Source of the DNA: Clarkia xantiana subsp. parviflora
Lineage: Eukaryota > Streptophyta > Magnoliopsida > Myrtales > Onagraceae
DNA: 64,000 nt
Direction of reading: 5' to 3'
NCBI GenBank assembly: GCA_036873135.1
Contig: JAPTYO010000017.1
Coordinates: 11,718,001 to 11,782,000 of the forward strand
Numbering within the stretch: the stretch's first letter is position 1; each line of letters opens with the position of its first letter. The translations under genes and the position numbers were made by a program. The notes under the pieces are model-generated. The model saw only the letters and a program-made list of their open reading frames with translations. It made no database searches and had not been told where the DNA came from. Shown in pieces: positions 1-11,710 of the stretch.

Positions 1-31
1 AACATATTGTACCAAAAGACCTATTAACCCT
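1..31. repeat. End of a Mutator-like element (terminal inverted repeat), cut by window edge
   Basis: The first 31 bases closely match the right terminal inverted repeat of the element at 41188-42456 (around 42427-42457), including the shared string TTGTACCAAAAGAC. This is the outer end of another copy whose body lies left of the window. The match is short and degenerate, so family membership is likely but not proven. Confidence 0.55.
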
Positions 32-111
32 TAACTTTAACATATCAACTTTGAAAGAAAGAATCTCTCATGTACTGCTGACAAGATAACCGATGTATCG
101 TGTGGGAGGAG

Positions 112-470
112 TGTTAAGTGTGCATGTGAGTAAAGTGTAGCACATCGATTAGATTGAAGAGTCGAAACACTATATAAGCTTGGTAGGCTACCCCTACTAT
201 TACCAATTGGTTTTAGTAAGGAACCTCACTGGGCTTATGTAGTGGGTCTGGACTCGCTCCCCAGTTTTAATCACCTTAGCACTCACATGTAAGGGGGAGA
301 TTGTTAAGTGTACATATGAGTAAAGTATACAACATCGGTTAGATTAAATAGTTGAAACACTATATAATTTTGGTGGACTGCTCCTATTATTACCAATTGA
401 TTTTAATAAGGAATCTCAGTAGATTTATATAGAAGGTATGGACTCGCTCCCAGTTTTAATCTCCTTATAA
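112..470 (+). mobile_element. TRIM-like LTR pair with almost no internal region
   Basis: Two direct repeats begin TGTTAAGTG at 112 and 302, a spacing of 190 bp. They share the middle (about 165 bp, including CACTATATAA and GGACTCGCTCCC). Just before the second copy, at about 291-301, lies AAGGGGGAGAT, a typical polypurine tract directly preceding a 3' LTR. This fits a terminal-repeat retrotransposon in miniature, oriented plus, with an internal region reduced to little more than the polypurine tract. The outer ends and target duplication are not clear, so limits are approximate. No coding capacity. Confidence 0.5.
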
Positions 471-1584
471 TCCCGACATTACCCCTAGCTGTATCGGAAG
501 TGTGAATCCATTCACAACTATATTGAATATGTTGTAAAATATTAATAATTGTGGACGTGGAACAATAAGATGAGCCATAGATGCAGCATATCTAATATTA
601 ATTTGTGAAGTTAACTTCATGTATATAACACCGTCAATGAATAACCATCTACCAAAGGAAATATTAATTAACACCCCACACCCAATCTCGCAGTCACGAA
701 AAAATGTACAGTGAGAAGTTATCGACTCACAATGTTGTTGGATGACCATTAAAAAATTTCAAGCTTTACCCACTTACGATAGATAAGCAGTTCTGCCACT
801 AAGTTAATGCATGTATAGATGATGAGTTATCACATATGAGACTGACCAACTTGACCCATTGGTGGCTGCAAAAACACATTTGGATGGAACTTCTACATAT
901 GTGTGTAAGTGTAACATAATAAGTGAGTCGTTGAAATATTTGCAATACATTCTTTACTATGAAAATAAGATAAAGTTAAGACAAAAAAAAAAAAGTTTGA
1001 CTAACTAACTACATGCATATGTCCAAAAACTCAAGATAGGGCTGTCAACACCTTTCATCGATCCATACACTTTGATTAATTAGAGTCGCAACACCAATGC
1101 GGGAATCTATTTTATATGGGTAAATTTTTAAAGTGTGAAATTTTTAATGAAAAATTCATAGAAAGTTATCAAGTAACACATGTCAAGTAATGATTGTTAA
1201 TAAAATGGAAAAAGAATGTTATTATGCAATGTCACGTGGACCTAGAAGTGTTTTCTATGTATTTTTCACAGTTTTTTTCACATATTCTAGTATCGTCTAT
1301 TTTTTATATATATATAATTCCTGAAACTAAACACAAATAAATTAATGAAAGAATTCCAAACTTTTATAATGGACGACGTTCATTAATTCTAAAACCAAAC
1401 ACGATTGCAATAGAATAATTAAATCCTTCAACAGTAGACGAATTGAGGCTCTGCCGCCACTAAAACTCCGATATTTTGTTTCTTGTCGTTGAAAGCACTT
1501 AGCGAATCTGAGAGTTACAACGTTATAGAAGTGGTGTTTCACTGAAATGGAAACCAACACAGTGTTTTAAGTTTATAAAGGTTG
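471..1584. other. AT-rich intergenic DNA, nothing recognised
   Basis: Only short random-looking reading frames are present. No repeat boundaries, RNA gene or host gene could be supported. The last bases (1585-1589, GTGAT) are the left target duplication of element A1. The DNA to the left of that point was originally continuous with 23931 onward. Confidence 0.5.
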
Positions 1585-1589
1585 GTGAT

Positions 1590-2216
1590 TGTTTCGACCA
1601 GCCCGCACGAGAGTACGGGTCGTCGAATATGTGTGTTTCGGGTTGTGCAAAGTTCTTTAAGTCCGCGTTGTTGATTCCGCGCGTCCTTTCCGACCTGCAC
1701 ACAGGGCAGTAACCAGCATCGAAGAGGGGGTGGTGCTGGTTGAACCCTCTCCGATGCCTAAATAAGAATCTTAGAGAGATAAAGCTAGAGAGAAGTCAGA
1801 GCTCCTAAGTCAATCTCCAAACGAGTTAAAATGAAATGAGTGGCCAAGATTCCTATATATAGGAGTTCTTGAACCGAAGCCCGGTTTAGTGCAGTTTGCC
1901 TCTGGTTTAATATGAAAATGTGAACCGGAGTCGGGATTGAGTAAGGTTGGCTATCGGAAAACTCAGACTTAGTGTAGAAATACGTCGGTGAAAATGTGCG
2001 CGTCGCGCGCGGCAATCTGGGCCACGTCGGATTTGGACAATCCGACGTGGTTCAGATTGTCTAGGACAATCCGGACGAGTCCGGTCCGAACGCGCGTATT
2101 ACCTGTTCGGACCGTTTTGACTCGCGGATATAATATTTTGAGCCGTTTCCGTGGGTTTGACGTGTTTGCGAGGACCGAAATATAAATATGAACCCGAATT
2201 GGGCATATATCCATCA
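1590..2216 (-). repeat. 3' LTR of element A1
   Basis: 627 bp. On the minus strand it starts TGATGGATATATGCCC and ends with TCGAAACA. It matches 23332-23930 and 27622-28250 over its length. It retains a stretch of about 30 bp (around 2058-2088) that is missing from the 23332-23930 LTR. A TATA-like CTATATATAG lies near 1852-1862 on the minus strand. Confidence 0.85.
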
Positions 2217-2235
2217 TTTTCCCCCCGATCAAGTA
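2217..2235 (-). other. Polypurine tract of A1
   Basis: Directly outside the 3' LTR, the minus strand reads CTTGATCGGGGGGAAAA immediately before TGATGG. This is the expected position and composition for plus-strand primer generation, and it fixes the transcription direction of A1 as minus. Confidence 0.75.
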
Positions 2236-3956
2236 ATGGCTTGACCCTTGCTTGACTCTATTTTAAAATCGGATAAATGTCCAATTTAGGTCCGTCACTG
2301 ACCTCGGGGGTTGTCTTATTGACAGTCGGGCACATGGGCCTTGAAATCGCATATCTTTAAATTTTTGAGCGAGTATTTATCTGCTGACAAGGTTAGTACA
2401 ACATATATACACATATAATAGATATGTATAAGTAGTCGTAAACACATGTAACACTGACATGGATGCTGACGTATATGTGGACGTGCCTTACGCGGGTAAG
2501 TAAATAATCATGTGAGACATGACGATGTGTTACTTAATAAAATCATGAAATTAATCATGTGACGTCATAAATGTGAAACATGAATTTAATCAATGATGTG
2601 ATCATGTATAAATCATGGATATGTAAAAATTTGATGATAGACACGTGTATGAGTAAATGAGCATATGTACGGACACGTCATGTATAAACACTTAGAATAT
2701 GCTATTAAGGACTTAGAAAAAATAGGGAGGAGGTAATAGTTACCCATATGTATAAATACCACTAGAGTTTTAGAGAAGAGCATATTCTTGCTTAGCATCC
2801 ACACTTAGTCACAATGGTAGTCTCCTTTATTTCTTGAGGAGTAAGACACTTAGGACCCCAAAGCTTTTCTTGGACCCGAAGATAATTCGATCGACCACCT
2901 AAACACCATCCATTGCCGGTGGGAGCAACAGCGGTCGAGGACGAAACCACCAGAAGCTCAGGCGACCAGCTCCGGTGACGACAGCGGCGGCGCGTGGGCT
3001 GCTGCGGCGGCGCGTGACTATTTCAGGGTGGACGGTGACGTTTTTCACGTCGGCGCGTGGGGCTCACGAGGGTGAGTCCATTTCCAGTTTTTTCTTAGTT
3101 CTTAGCCCTCTTGATTAAATCCAATTTGAACCAAATTGAATCTTGAAAATTCTTGTGTAAGTATGCCCATCAACTATTTGATAAAATGCCTACACCATGT
3201 TAGTTTACAGAAATCGGCCAATATTTTGCTAAGTGTTGAATATATATAAACATGATATAAGGAGAGTTACTCCCTTCATATGTAGTAGTTGTCGACGACG
3301 TAGTACTCCATGATGTACGTAGTATAAGAATGCACGCTTGATGATGATAGTCATTGATGACATGATACTCCATGACATACATAATGTAGACATGCATGCT
3401 TGATGATAATAGTTGTTGATGACATGATACTGCATGACATACATAATGTAGACATGCATGCTTGATGGTAATAGTCGTTGATGACATGATGCTGAATATT
3501 CGCGTGTGCAAGCTTCATACGTACATATATGGTAGCATGCCGTAATATAAGTACTTAAACTTTTTCGTTCATGTTGCGAACATGTCGTCGTATTTTTGTA
3601 ATCCGGCACTTAATCAAAGGCATGTAGTCGAGTATGAGCGTGTATAGACATATAGGCGTGTGTAGTCCCCTAGAGGTGTAGAGTCGTGACGACCAAGTAA
3701 ATGATGTAGATGTCGGACGAGGCCCGTACTGCCATAGGATTGCCCCATTTAAGGGATGTTCACTATGTAGTATATAGAGACTATAAAGTCTGTAGATGTA
3801 TAGTTGTTCCCGTATAGGGAGTGTTTGTCGCGCAGTGTCGGTATAGGTGATTGTCGTTTACTCACGCGCTGAGAAAGTTGTTGTTCATACTTGTAGGTCG
3901 AATTACCACAGCGTATCTTCCCGAGTAGAATTTTGGACTTAGTTGATTCAACGAAG
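2236..3956. other. A1 internal noncoding DNA between 3' LTR and antisense gene, with a 62-bp tandem repeat
   Basis: No coding region recognised. At 3299-3490 a 62-bp unit containing CATGATACTCCATGAC recurs three times (starting about 3299, 3361, 3423 and fading after 3485). By analogy with elements B and C, where a TATA box lies about 165 bp upstream of the antisense gene, part of this stretch should be the promoter of the gene at 3957. I could not identify a convincing TATA box here. Confidence 0.5.
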
Positions 3957-6946
3957 ATGAGTAAGTTCTCGATACCTGTCCCTGGTATTTCTTTATGTAT
4001 AGATACTAGTTCAAAGCCCGAGTCAGACCACGTTCCTGTGTCTGGGTATGAGGAAGAATTGAGTTATGATCATTGTCTTGGGCCCGGGACCAGCTCTGAG
4101 AAGGTGACGATGAATCAGTATTTTCATGCCAATCGGTTGGATCGGTATAAGTTTGAGCTTCATGTAGTCATATCGGGACTTTTTCCGTCCGTGGAAGCTT
4201 TCTTACCCTTCGACGTGCTTCCGAAGGTTAAGTTGGGTTCACCTATAGTGCCCCCTTCAGAATTATCTGCCGTATACTTGAGCCATATCCGGGAGGGTCT
4301 GGGCTTCCCCTATTGTCCGGATCTGATCGAACTCTTCCGTTACTATCACATTTTGCCCCTTGACCTTTCTCCTGGAGCGATCAGGATATGGACATGCTTT
4401 CGGGTGTTGTGCCATCAGCAGCCGTGGTGTTATTCCACACTTATCTTTCGCTACTTTTATCAACTCCACCGTCAAGACTCGTCGGGTTATCTCCTGTCGC
4501 AGTAGGGCTGGCAATTTGTGTCACGACACGATAGCACGACACGAACACGCACGGAAAAAACCGTGTTCGTGCTAGCATATAGTAGAACGATAACACGATA
4601 GCACGAATACGATTAACACGATATAAATTCCGTGTCGTGTTCGTGTTTGAGTATCATAACACGACACGCACGATAGCACGATAAAGTTGTGCTACTAAGA
4701 CTAATTCTTAAGTATTTTTTAAACAAATCTTATTTATTACCTTTAAAAACTTCAGTTAGTGATTTAATTTTTAGTGTTTTATACTCTATATTATTAACTT
4801 ATGAATATTGACATACTAATCATAGTTTTTTTTATATATAAAGTTTATTATTTTGTTTTTTTGCTTGAAGATCTCGTTTCGGATGTACAACTATATATCC
4901 TTACACAACACGATAGCACGACACGAACACGCACGAAATTATCCGTGCCGTGTTCGTGTTTGTAAAACGTGGCACGATAAGCTTACCGTGCGTGTTCGTG
5001 TTCAGTAAGTTTAGCACGACACGATTATTGACACGCACGATAGCACGGATTGCCACCCCTATGTCGCAGCACGCTGGCCTTCCCTCTAAGGGTAAGGATT
5101 TTCCGCACTCGAGCTAGGAGATGTGACATGAGACCGTAGCGTTCGGTTTGTCACGGTGGTTGATCGCTCTGCTAGCCATTGGCGGCATCACTATTTCTTT
5201 GTTGATGATGTCGGGGTCACTTGGGAGACGGCACACAACACAGAGACTGATCTTGTCCCCTTATTCTATGAGTTCTCTTCGGTTGATAAGAGAACAATGA
5301 AGAAGATATATCGTTGTCACAAAGCACGCTCCTACAAGGCTTTGACTCGCGTGTCTGATCAAGAACTACTTGATGCGGGGATTCATATAGTTCATTCCAA
5401 GGAGTCTTTGGTATGCTTATATACTTCTATAAATTTTATTATGATATGGTGTTGATTGGTTTGATGGAAAACGCTCCTCCTTGCAGACGGTATCTGCACC
5501 TACTGCTCCGGCTTCTGGACGAATTGCTTTCTCTCCTGCCCCCGCGACTCTTAGGGTCTCCACACCCGGTCGAGGGAAGGGTTTGATGAGTGAGATGCTT
5601 TCTTGCAACTTTTCTCTTTTTTATCGAGATCAAGTGTTTTTATTCTTATCTTGTTCTTGTTTGCAGGTTGCTCAGCTCACATGACTGAACGTGTTGCTCG
5701 TGTTCCAGACTCGTCTGCTCCTCCATCGTCTAAGAGGTCCGACATTGGGACACATCCCTCGAGCAACCCAAAGTGCTCCAAGGTCGTTGTGACGTTGCAG
5801 ACTCTTTCCCATGACAAAGGGAAATGAGTGGATAGTCGCACGCCTGTGTCTTCTGCCCCTCGGTCGAGGGAGCGGACCATTGAGGAGGACCCTTCTCGCA
5901 GAGGTGTGTAATTGAATTTTCGTCTTTAGCCGCACTTCTGTCTCTATATTCATTGTCTATATATCTTCACACTTATGTATTTTTCAGCTCTTCTCGCGCT
6001 TGGTCGTGCGGGCCTGGTCCGTCCTCTCGAGGGTGATATTGTTGGTGACGGGCGGGCGCCATTTGCTGTCGGCGGCTCTTGCTCCCTAAGAGCTCCAAGC
6101 TTATCACTCCTCAGGTGGGGGTGCGTGTGCTGCAAAGGTCTGTTCCTCCAGGTGATCGGAGGTTATGACCAGCTGATTTGGAGAGCGCGTGTGCATATGC
6201 CGAGGGCGCATTGACACGGTTTGCACCAGTATGAAACTATCTTTTCTTCCTTTGTGACTTGTATACATATATGTATTGTTATTGTAATTTGTTCCTTATT
6301 GGTCATTTGTTGCACTTAGGTTGTAGCAGATGTTATGAACCTCTCCTCGTTTGTGATTGAACTCATAGACGAGAAAAAGGCAGCTGATGATAAGTGCGAC
6401 GCGGTATGTCGTGAACTTTTTCAGGCCAAAGAGAAAACGCGAGTTTTTAGCGCCAAGGCTGACGACTTGGAAGCTAATGCTACTGCCAACGAGGTTCGAA
6501 TTGAGGAACTTGTATATGAGAATCTTGCCCTCAAGGAGAAGGCAGCTGAGGATCACACAACTTTTGCCTTGACTCTGGAGGCTTCCATTAAGCGTGCGGG
6601 ACAAGAGGGCAAGGAGGAGGGACTCGCAGAGTATCCGAGCACTCCCGCCTTTCATGCTGCTGTGAAGTTAGATTCTGATGTGTTGATGCAGAATTTTGCT
6701 GAGGACTTTATTCGGAGAGTTAGTATTCTTGCCCCCGATTTTCCTCTTGAAGAGTTGGGACCTTATGCCGAATTTGTTGTCGGGCATGTGACCGCTTTGC
6801 GCCGTCTGGCTGCTCAGGAACCATCTTATGATTTGACACTTGATGAAGTTGTTGAGGTCAACTTTATTGTTGATGCTCTTGCAGAGACGGAGGCTACACT
6901 CGAGCCTACTGGAGATGCTGACCCTTCGCATTTGGCATCAGGTTGA
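3957..6946 (+). pseudogene. Antisense gene of A1 (Transposase_28-like 'gypsy-type transposon' protein), interrupted by a MITE
   Basis: This lies on the strand opposite to A1 gag. The first part (3957-4502, from ATG) contains a block homologous to the antisense genes of B and C: the stretch VKLGSP...FPYCPDLIELFRYYHILPLDLSPGAIRIW corresponds to IRFPFCGNLVEMCNFY...FSPHAIRVW in C. After the MITE at 4503-5061, homology resumes at about 5160 (HHYFFVDD matching KYYFFVQ in C). The last exon (about 6321-6946) is a coiled-coil, Glu/Lys-rich segment like the C-terminal exon of C. Likely introns end in CAG at about 5664 and 5988. Stops lie between the MITE and 5156, so this copy is probably dead. The family is known only as a protein carried by gypsy elements; its function is unknown. 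Confidence 0.6.
4503..5061. mobile_element. hAT-type MITE
   Basis: 559 bp with ends TAGGGCTGGCAAT and ATTGCCACCCCTA, flanked by a perfect 8-bp target duplication TGTCGCAG (4495-4502 and 5062-5069), the hAT signature. The subterminal regions are packed with short motifs of the CACGATAGCACG and CACGACACG kind in both orientations. The middle is AT-rich and noncoding. It is inserted inside the open reading frame of the A1 antisense gene. Confidence 0.9.
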
Positions 6947-6949
6947 TTT

Positions 6950-8950
6950 GTATGAGTTTATCAAACCCTTGTATATATCTTTTGCTCCCCATGTCTAGGT
7001 TGAGGTTGCATCGGGTGTTATCCCTTGAACCTTATGTTTATATTTTGTTCGCCTTTCGTCATGTCGTATAGACTTGGTATGGTAACATTGAGGATGCATG
7101 ATAACTTATTAGTAGTATTTCATACCTTCGTTATCGTATTTGCCCGAATGTGTCGGACTTGTTTGATAGGATTAATAATCGATGCTTGATTATATGTAGC
7201 ATCCATAGTTGTAGTACTAGGACGTCTGTTTGTTGTGTGTCGCGTGCCCCTCTTGGTTCTTACCAAGGAACGGTATAATAGAGAGATGTGTTAAACACAT
7301 GTGTTGTATAATTGGCACTTGGCACCGCACTTGGCACTTGGCGCTCGTCACTTGGCGCTTGGCGCTTGACACTTGGAACTTAGTTGTCATTTGGCACTTG
7401 GCACTTGGAACTCGGCGCTTGGCACTTGTCACTCGGCACTTGGCGCTTGGAACTTGGCACTCAGCACTTTTCACTTGGCATTTGGAACTTGGCGCTTAGT
7501 TTATACCGTCTCTTAGTCCACTCTAAGGCGACGTTGTGGCAAGACACGACTTGCTAATTTCGATGTGTTTTTCCATCCGTCACTCGGGCACACCCTTAGT
7601 GACGTTGTTGCGGGGTTTTCCATGGATATTCCAGTATTCACCCTGTGATGCTACCACACCTCGACTTGGTTATTCCAAGGGGTGGGACAGAGGTCGTATC
7701 AATATGCATTGTAGTTTTTACCGTCTCTTGAACCACTTCAAGGCGACGTTGTCACAAGACGCTACTTGTTAACTCTAATGCGTTTTTCCATCTGTTACTC
7801 AAGAACACCTCTTGTAACGTTGTTGCAAGATTTTTCCGTGGATATTCCAGTACTTATCTTGCGATACTACTGCCCCTCTACTTGGTTATGCCAAGTGGTT
7901 GCACAAGACCGTATCCATAGGACTTGCAGTTGTTTCCGTCTCTTAGTCCATTCCAAGGCGACGTTGTGGCAAGACACGACATAATAATTTGGATGTGTTT
8001 TATTATCACTGTTGTTCAACTTCCAATATAGCACTGTACAAAACTCGGCTTGCCAGTTTGGATGAGTTTTAGTATAGTGCGTATAGCGGCGACTACAGGA
8101 TTTCTCCTAGTCGATTTGTATAGAAACGCTACCGGACTTTTAAAGTACGCGGTAGGTTGACATGCGGTTGCCCTCTTGCCCAGGTCCTATCATGTATTGA
8201 ATGATGGTCCCTAAAGAGGGAAAGTCATACCTTGTAGACATGGGGGCGCCTCCGATAGAGGACGTCGCACTATGGCGGGGAGTCCCAGGCATGGGAAGCT
8301 ATGTCCGGCATTGTACATTGGGATGTCTCCGATAGAGGCTGTCGCACCATGGCGGGGAGTCCCAGGAAGGGGATGTTACGCCCAACATTTGTACATGGGA
8401 ACTCCTCCGATAGAGGATGTCGCGTCATGGCGGGGAGTCCCAAGAAGGGGATGCTACGCCCGAATTATACATGAGGATACCTCCGATAGAGGATATCACG
8501 CCATGTGGGGTGATCAACCCCTTATATATGTAGAACGCGTTTATGTGCTCATTGTCGATGTTGGTGATAGCCTTGTCGACATGTTGGTGGCGTATAATAC
8601 AAGTCGTTTGTTGTTCTTAATGTGATAGCTTGTGCTGTTGGTGCAAAATAAATGCATATAATTTGCTACTTTGTATGATTCCAAAGTAGGAAGTGTTGCT
8701 GATGTCGATAATATATATGTCGGCGTTGTTGAACATAAACCGATTGTTGTACTTAGCGTAATAGTTTGTGTTGTTGATGCAAATAATATGCGTATAGTCC
8801 ACTACTTGGCGTGATTCCAGAGTAGGGTGTATAATGTAGTAATGTACCTACGAAAATACGTTAACTCCATTAGCTTCATTGCTTTATATACATTGATTGC
8901 TTTGTAGGTAGTTAAAGAAAAACATGAGTGAAATTGAAAAGGAGTTGTGT
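6950..8950. repeat. A1 noncoding tract with four tandem-repeat arrays
   Basis: Between the antisense gene and the second gag lie four separate arrays. About 7318-7500: a 10-bp unit (CTTGGCACTT and variants), roughly 18 copies. About 7506-7990: a unit of about 214 bp, a little over two copies, containing GGCGACGTTGTGGCAAGAC. About 8240-8510: a unit of about 77 bp, four copies, each with CTCCGATAGAGG and TGGCGGGGAGTCC. About 8610-8830: a unit of about 135 bp, nearly two copies. Elements B and C also have tandem repeats between pol and the antisense gene, so this is a conserved layout with unrelated repeat sequences. No gene is supported here. Confidence 0.7.
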
Positions 8951-8957
8951 ATCTCCC

Positions 8958-9743
8958 TCATGATTGGTTCGATGTCGACGCCTGGTGGTTGTGCGCGACA
9001 TATTTCCTCAATGCTCCGAAAGCGATTATATCTTCGATTTCCAGTCTCAGCATGATGCAGTCATTGGAGCTGTGTCCCCATGTTTTGTGGAACTTGCACC
9101 AATGCGAGACATTGGCTCCTAGGAATGCATGTGGATAGTTGTATGGTGAAGGCAATATGTTCTGCAAGACGTTGGTGTACAACTCTTCTACCTCTATGTT
9201 TAGAGGAGTAAAAGCATATTCCGCACCGTCAAGTGCGTTTCTGCTTACAGCTTTGTGCGTGCACACTTCACCTTGACTTGTCGGGTATACACTCTGTCCC
9301 AGCTCCAACTCGCAGGACACTGCCGTTTCCAGCCTGTCCTTGAGATCTGTCATCGTGTTGGTAGCTTGCCAACCGTGCATTCTTCCCAAGAGGAGGAAGG
9401 AAGAGGCGTTCAGATTCATAAAGAATGAATTGATCACGTCACTTCTTGAAGCCCTCGTCAAGGCCGCATTGTACGCGAACCTCTTGAAATAGCTCATAAT
9501 AGCTTCTTCTCTTCCTTGCTTGATGTCCCAAACAGTTTGAAGTGTTGGAACTAAACGCTCCCTTGTCAAACGTACAGGTGCTGGCACATGAACGGGCCTG
9601 GACTCGTCACCATTCTTGACTCTTTCTCCTTCCACTTTTTTCATTCCAACCATTCCCACTGAGTGGTACTGTTTACTCCTAAGAGCATTAACGTAGCACT
9701 TGCGTGCAGATGTTTGGTCGCCCAGTACTTCCCCCAATTCCAT
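8958..9743 (-). CDS. Second gag-like domain of A1, in frame with the protease C-terminal tail
   Basis: 261 residues. The start (GEVLGDQTSARKCYVNA) matches the segment just after protease in B and C (GEVKGDQVASRRCYVNA). What follows is not reverse transcriptase. Instead there is a second capsid-like segment (EEAIMSYFKRFAYNAAL...DVINSFFMNL) and a knuckle WCKFHKTWGHSSNDC (C-x2-H-x4-H-x4-C) followed by GALRKYV, the same order as in true Tat gag proteins. It is clearly diverged from A1's own gag at 10131-10971. The first Met falls inside the protease tail, so translation probably begins upstream or as part of a polyprotein. Whether it is expressed is unknown. Confidence 0.6.
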   Translation of the reverse strand: MELGEVLGDQTSARKCYVNALRSKQYHSVGMVGMKKVEGERVKNGDESRPVHVPAPVRLTRERLVPTLQTVWDIKQGREEAIMSYFKRFAYNAALTRASRSDVINSFFMNLNASSFLLLGRMHGWQATNTMTDLKDRLETAVSCELELGQSVYPTSQGEVCTHKAVSRNALDGAEYAFTPLNIEVEELYTNVLQNILPSPYNYPHAFLGANVSHWCKFHKTWGHSSNDCIMLRLEIEDIIAFGALRKYVAHNHQASTSNQS

Positions 9744-10130
9744 TCTCCGTCGGCAATTTCATTTTATGATGAACTGTTGAGGGTACAATTTCATATGGGT
9801 TTATGGTCGTTCTACCCAATATTCCATTGTACGCACCCAGGGCCTCGACCACGACAAGGTTGTGTTGATGTTCAACGTCGTCCACCCTTCGCCCATTGTC
9901 ACTGGAAGTGTGATTTCTCCCAGCGGGTATGTTGCCGCTCCTGCGAAACTTACCAAGGGGAAGGTTCCAGGTGTCAGGTCTGCCCTTGTCATTCTCAATT
10001 GTTCTAGCACGTTAACATGCAAGATGTTAGCAGCGCTGCCCCTGTCGACGAGTAATCTCTTGAAATCATAGCCTGCAATTTCCATGGTGATCACCAGAGC
10101 ATCATCGTGGGGATAGACGATATGCTTCAT
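9688..10130 (-). pseudogene. A1 aspartic protease (frameshifted)
   Basis: Retropepsin-like segment: PHDDALVITMEIAGYDFKR, then LLVDRGSAANIL at the active-site position (IDGGSSSDIL in B), then FAGAATYPLGEITLP. The second half (YNGILGRTTINP...STVHHKMKLP) is in another frame from about 9885, and the tail is in a third frame at 9743, so at least two frameshifts break it. The Asp is kept but the next residue is Arg rather than a small residue, which may also disable it. It would process the gag polyprotein in the virus-like particle. Confidence 0.7.
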
Positions 10131-10971
10131 GTCAACCTGGAGAATTGTATGACGACGTCGTCCATTTCTGGATGTCGACTCTTCCCGTACTTGGGGAGTG
10201 TTCCCACTTGTGACGCGTAAACATCTCTTGCATTTGAAATATGTCCTCCAGCAGCTGTTTCTCCATGAATTACGTTTATCACACCTCGCTTGGCAGGAGG
10301 TGGATTTTCGTGAACCTTTTCTTTTCCCTTACTCTTTGCCGATGGTTCACCTTGGGCTTTCTGCTGGGGTTTGTCCCCGTGATCTACATAGTGCTTCAAC
10401 TCGCCCCTCTGAACCATGTTGTTTACACGCATTTTCAGACTCATGCATTTATTTGTATCATGACCGAACACCTCGTGGTTTTCACACCACTTGTCCTAGT
10501 CTTTACCCAACGAGCCATTACGATAGTTGCTGGGCTCTCGCCACATGTTATTCTCTTTCATTTCCTTGAGAATGATAGACAGTGGTGTGTTGAGGGGGAT
10601 AAAGTCTATGTTGTTGATAGCCCTGGGTTTTTGGAACTCACTCTGGTGCGTTCTTTTAAACTGAGGCTGAGGCTGCCAGTGCTTGTTTTGCTGATTCCCC
10701 TGGGATTGCTTTACATGACCAGGCTTGCTGTTGTCTTTAGGGTGCGCAGCACTTATCTTAGCCTTGTTAGTTTCCCTGGATCTTTCTAAGTCCACATACT
10801 CCTTTACTCTTGTCGTTAACTCTTCTAGAGTTTCAGCTGGACGCTTAGACATTTTTTCGGAGGGAGAAAAACCTCGACGTCCTAAGTGTCGGATGAACGT
10901 CCTTACAATGTCGCCTTCAGAAACATCTGCTTGGATGTCAGCAATGTTTTGGTTGAAACGAATGTAGTAAT
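10131..10971 (-). pseudogene. A1 gag, C-terminal part (capsid end and zinc knuckle)
   Basis: Continues the gag begun at 22101-23279; the two parts were separated by the insertion of element B. The sequence includes DIVRTFIRHL, a Gln/Lys-rich linker, and the knuckle WCENHEVFGHDTNKC (C-x2-H-x4-H-x4-C) followed by GELKHYV. It ends with VINVIHGETAAGG, which aligns with INVIHGGMAAGG just before protease in B. The reading frame is broken by small frameshifts and a stop at about 10496. Gag forms the particle shell and binds RNA. Confidence 0.75.
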
Positions 10972-11710
10972 TGATGGGTTCCGATATAATCGTTAGCCCC
11001 GTTAACAGTCAATAAACGGCGGGAAAGCTTAGTGGGCCTCGGGAAAGGCCTGGAAGGCCCAGAAGCCCAGTATGAAGGGTCCCGACGAGATCGGTCCCGA
11101 TATATGAATGGAATGCTCCCGACGAGAAGCCTCGGAGTAGGCTCCGATATGCCTTTGAGAAGGCCCCGATAATAAAGCCCCGAGAATGCTGGCCCTGTCC
11201 CGCGGGACGAGGGGTCCTGGGTGGTGACCTAGAATAAGACAACTCTGGAGTCCCCGATAGGGATCGGGACTTGTGATCAGAGGATAAGACCAAGAAACCC
11301 GCCTACTTGATAGAGTAGTGGGGAAACGGTTAAGATACAGATAAACTCCCCCGAGATACGCAGGGCGTGCTCGAGATACGCGGAACGTGGGCGAAATACG
11401 CGGAGCGTGGGGCGAGATATGTGGAATCCTGTACGAGATATACGGAACGTGGGTAAACTGCCAGGCGCGGTTACAGGTAACTGAGGTAGCTTCCCCTCCT
11501 ATATAAAGGAGGAAGTTACCTCAGAAAATGTACATTCTCTAATACGAACTTAGACTTTTGCTATCCACCACATCGTTCAAACTCTCATTTAAGCATCGGA
11601 GAGGGATTCTGGGTCACCACCCAGATCATCCCTTTTTGCAGGATTACGCGGAGCTAAGGAGTTCGGGTTTTCCGTCAAGAACTTACCGGAGCTTTGCCCG
11701 TGATCCAACA
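10972..11710 (+). repeat. 5' LTR of element B
   Basis: Starts TGATGGGTTCCGATATAATC and ends GATCCAACA. A TATA box (CTATATAAAGG) lies at about 11500-11510. Upstream of it, about 11348-11460, are five or six imperfect copies of a unit of about 20 bp containing GAGATACGCGGA.CGTGG. It is nearly identical to 21362-22100. Confidence 0.95.

Noticed and set aside
3200..3609. Two overlapping minus-strand frames with repeated HACLHYV/MHVYIMYV units
   Set aside because: They come from the 62-bp tandem repeat and have no start context or homologue.
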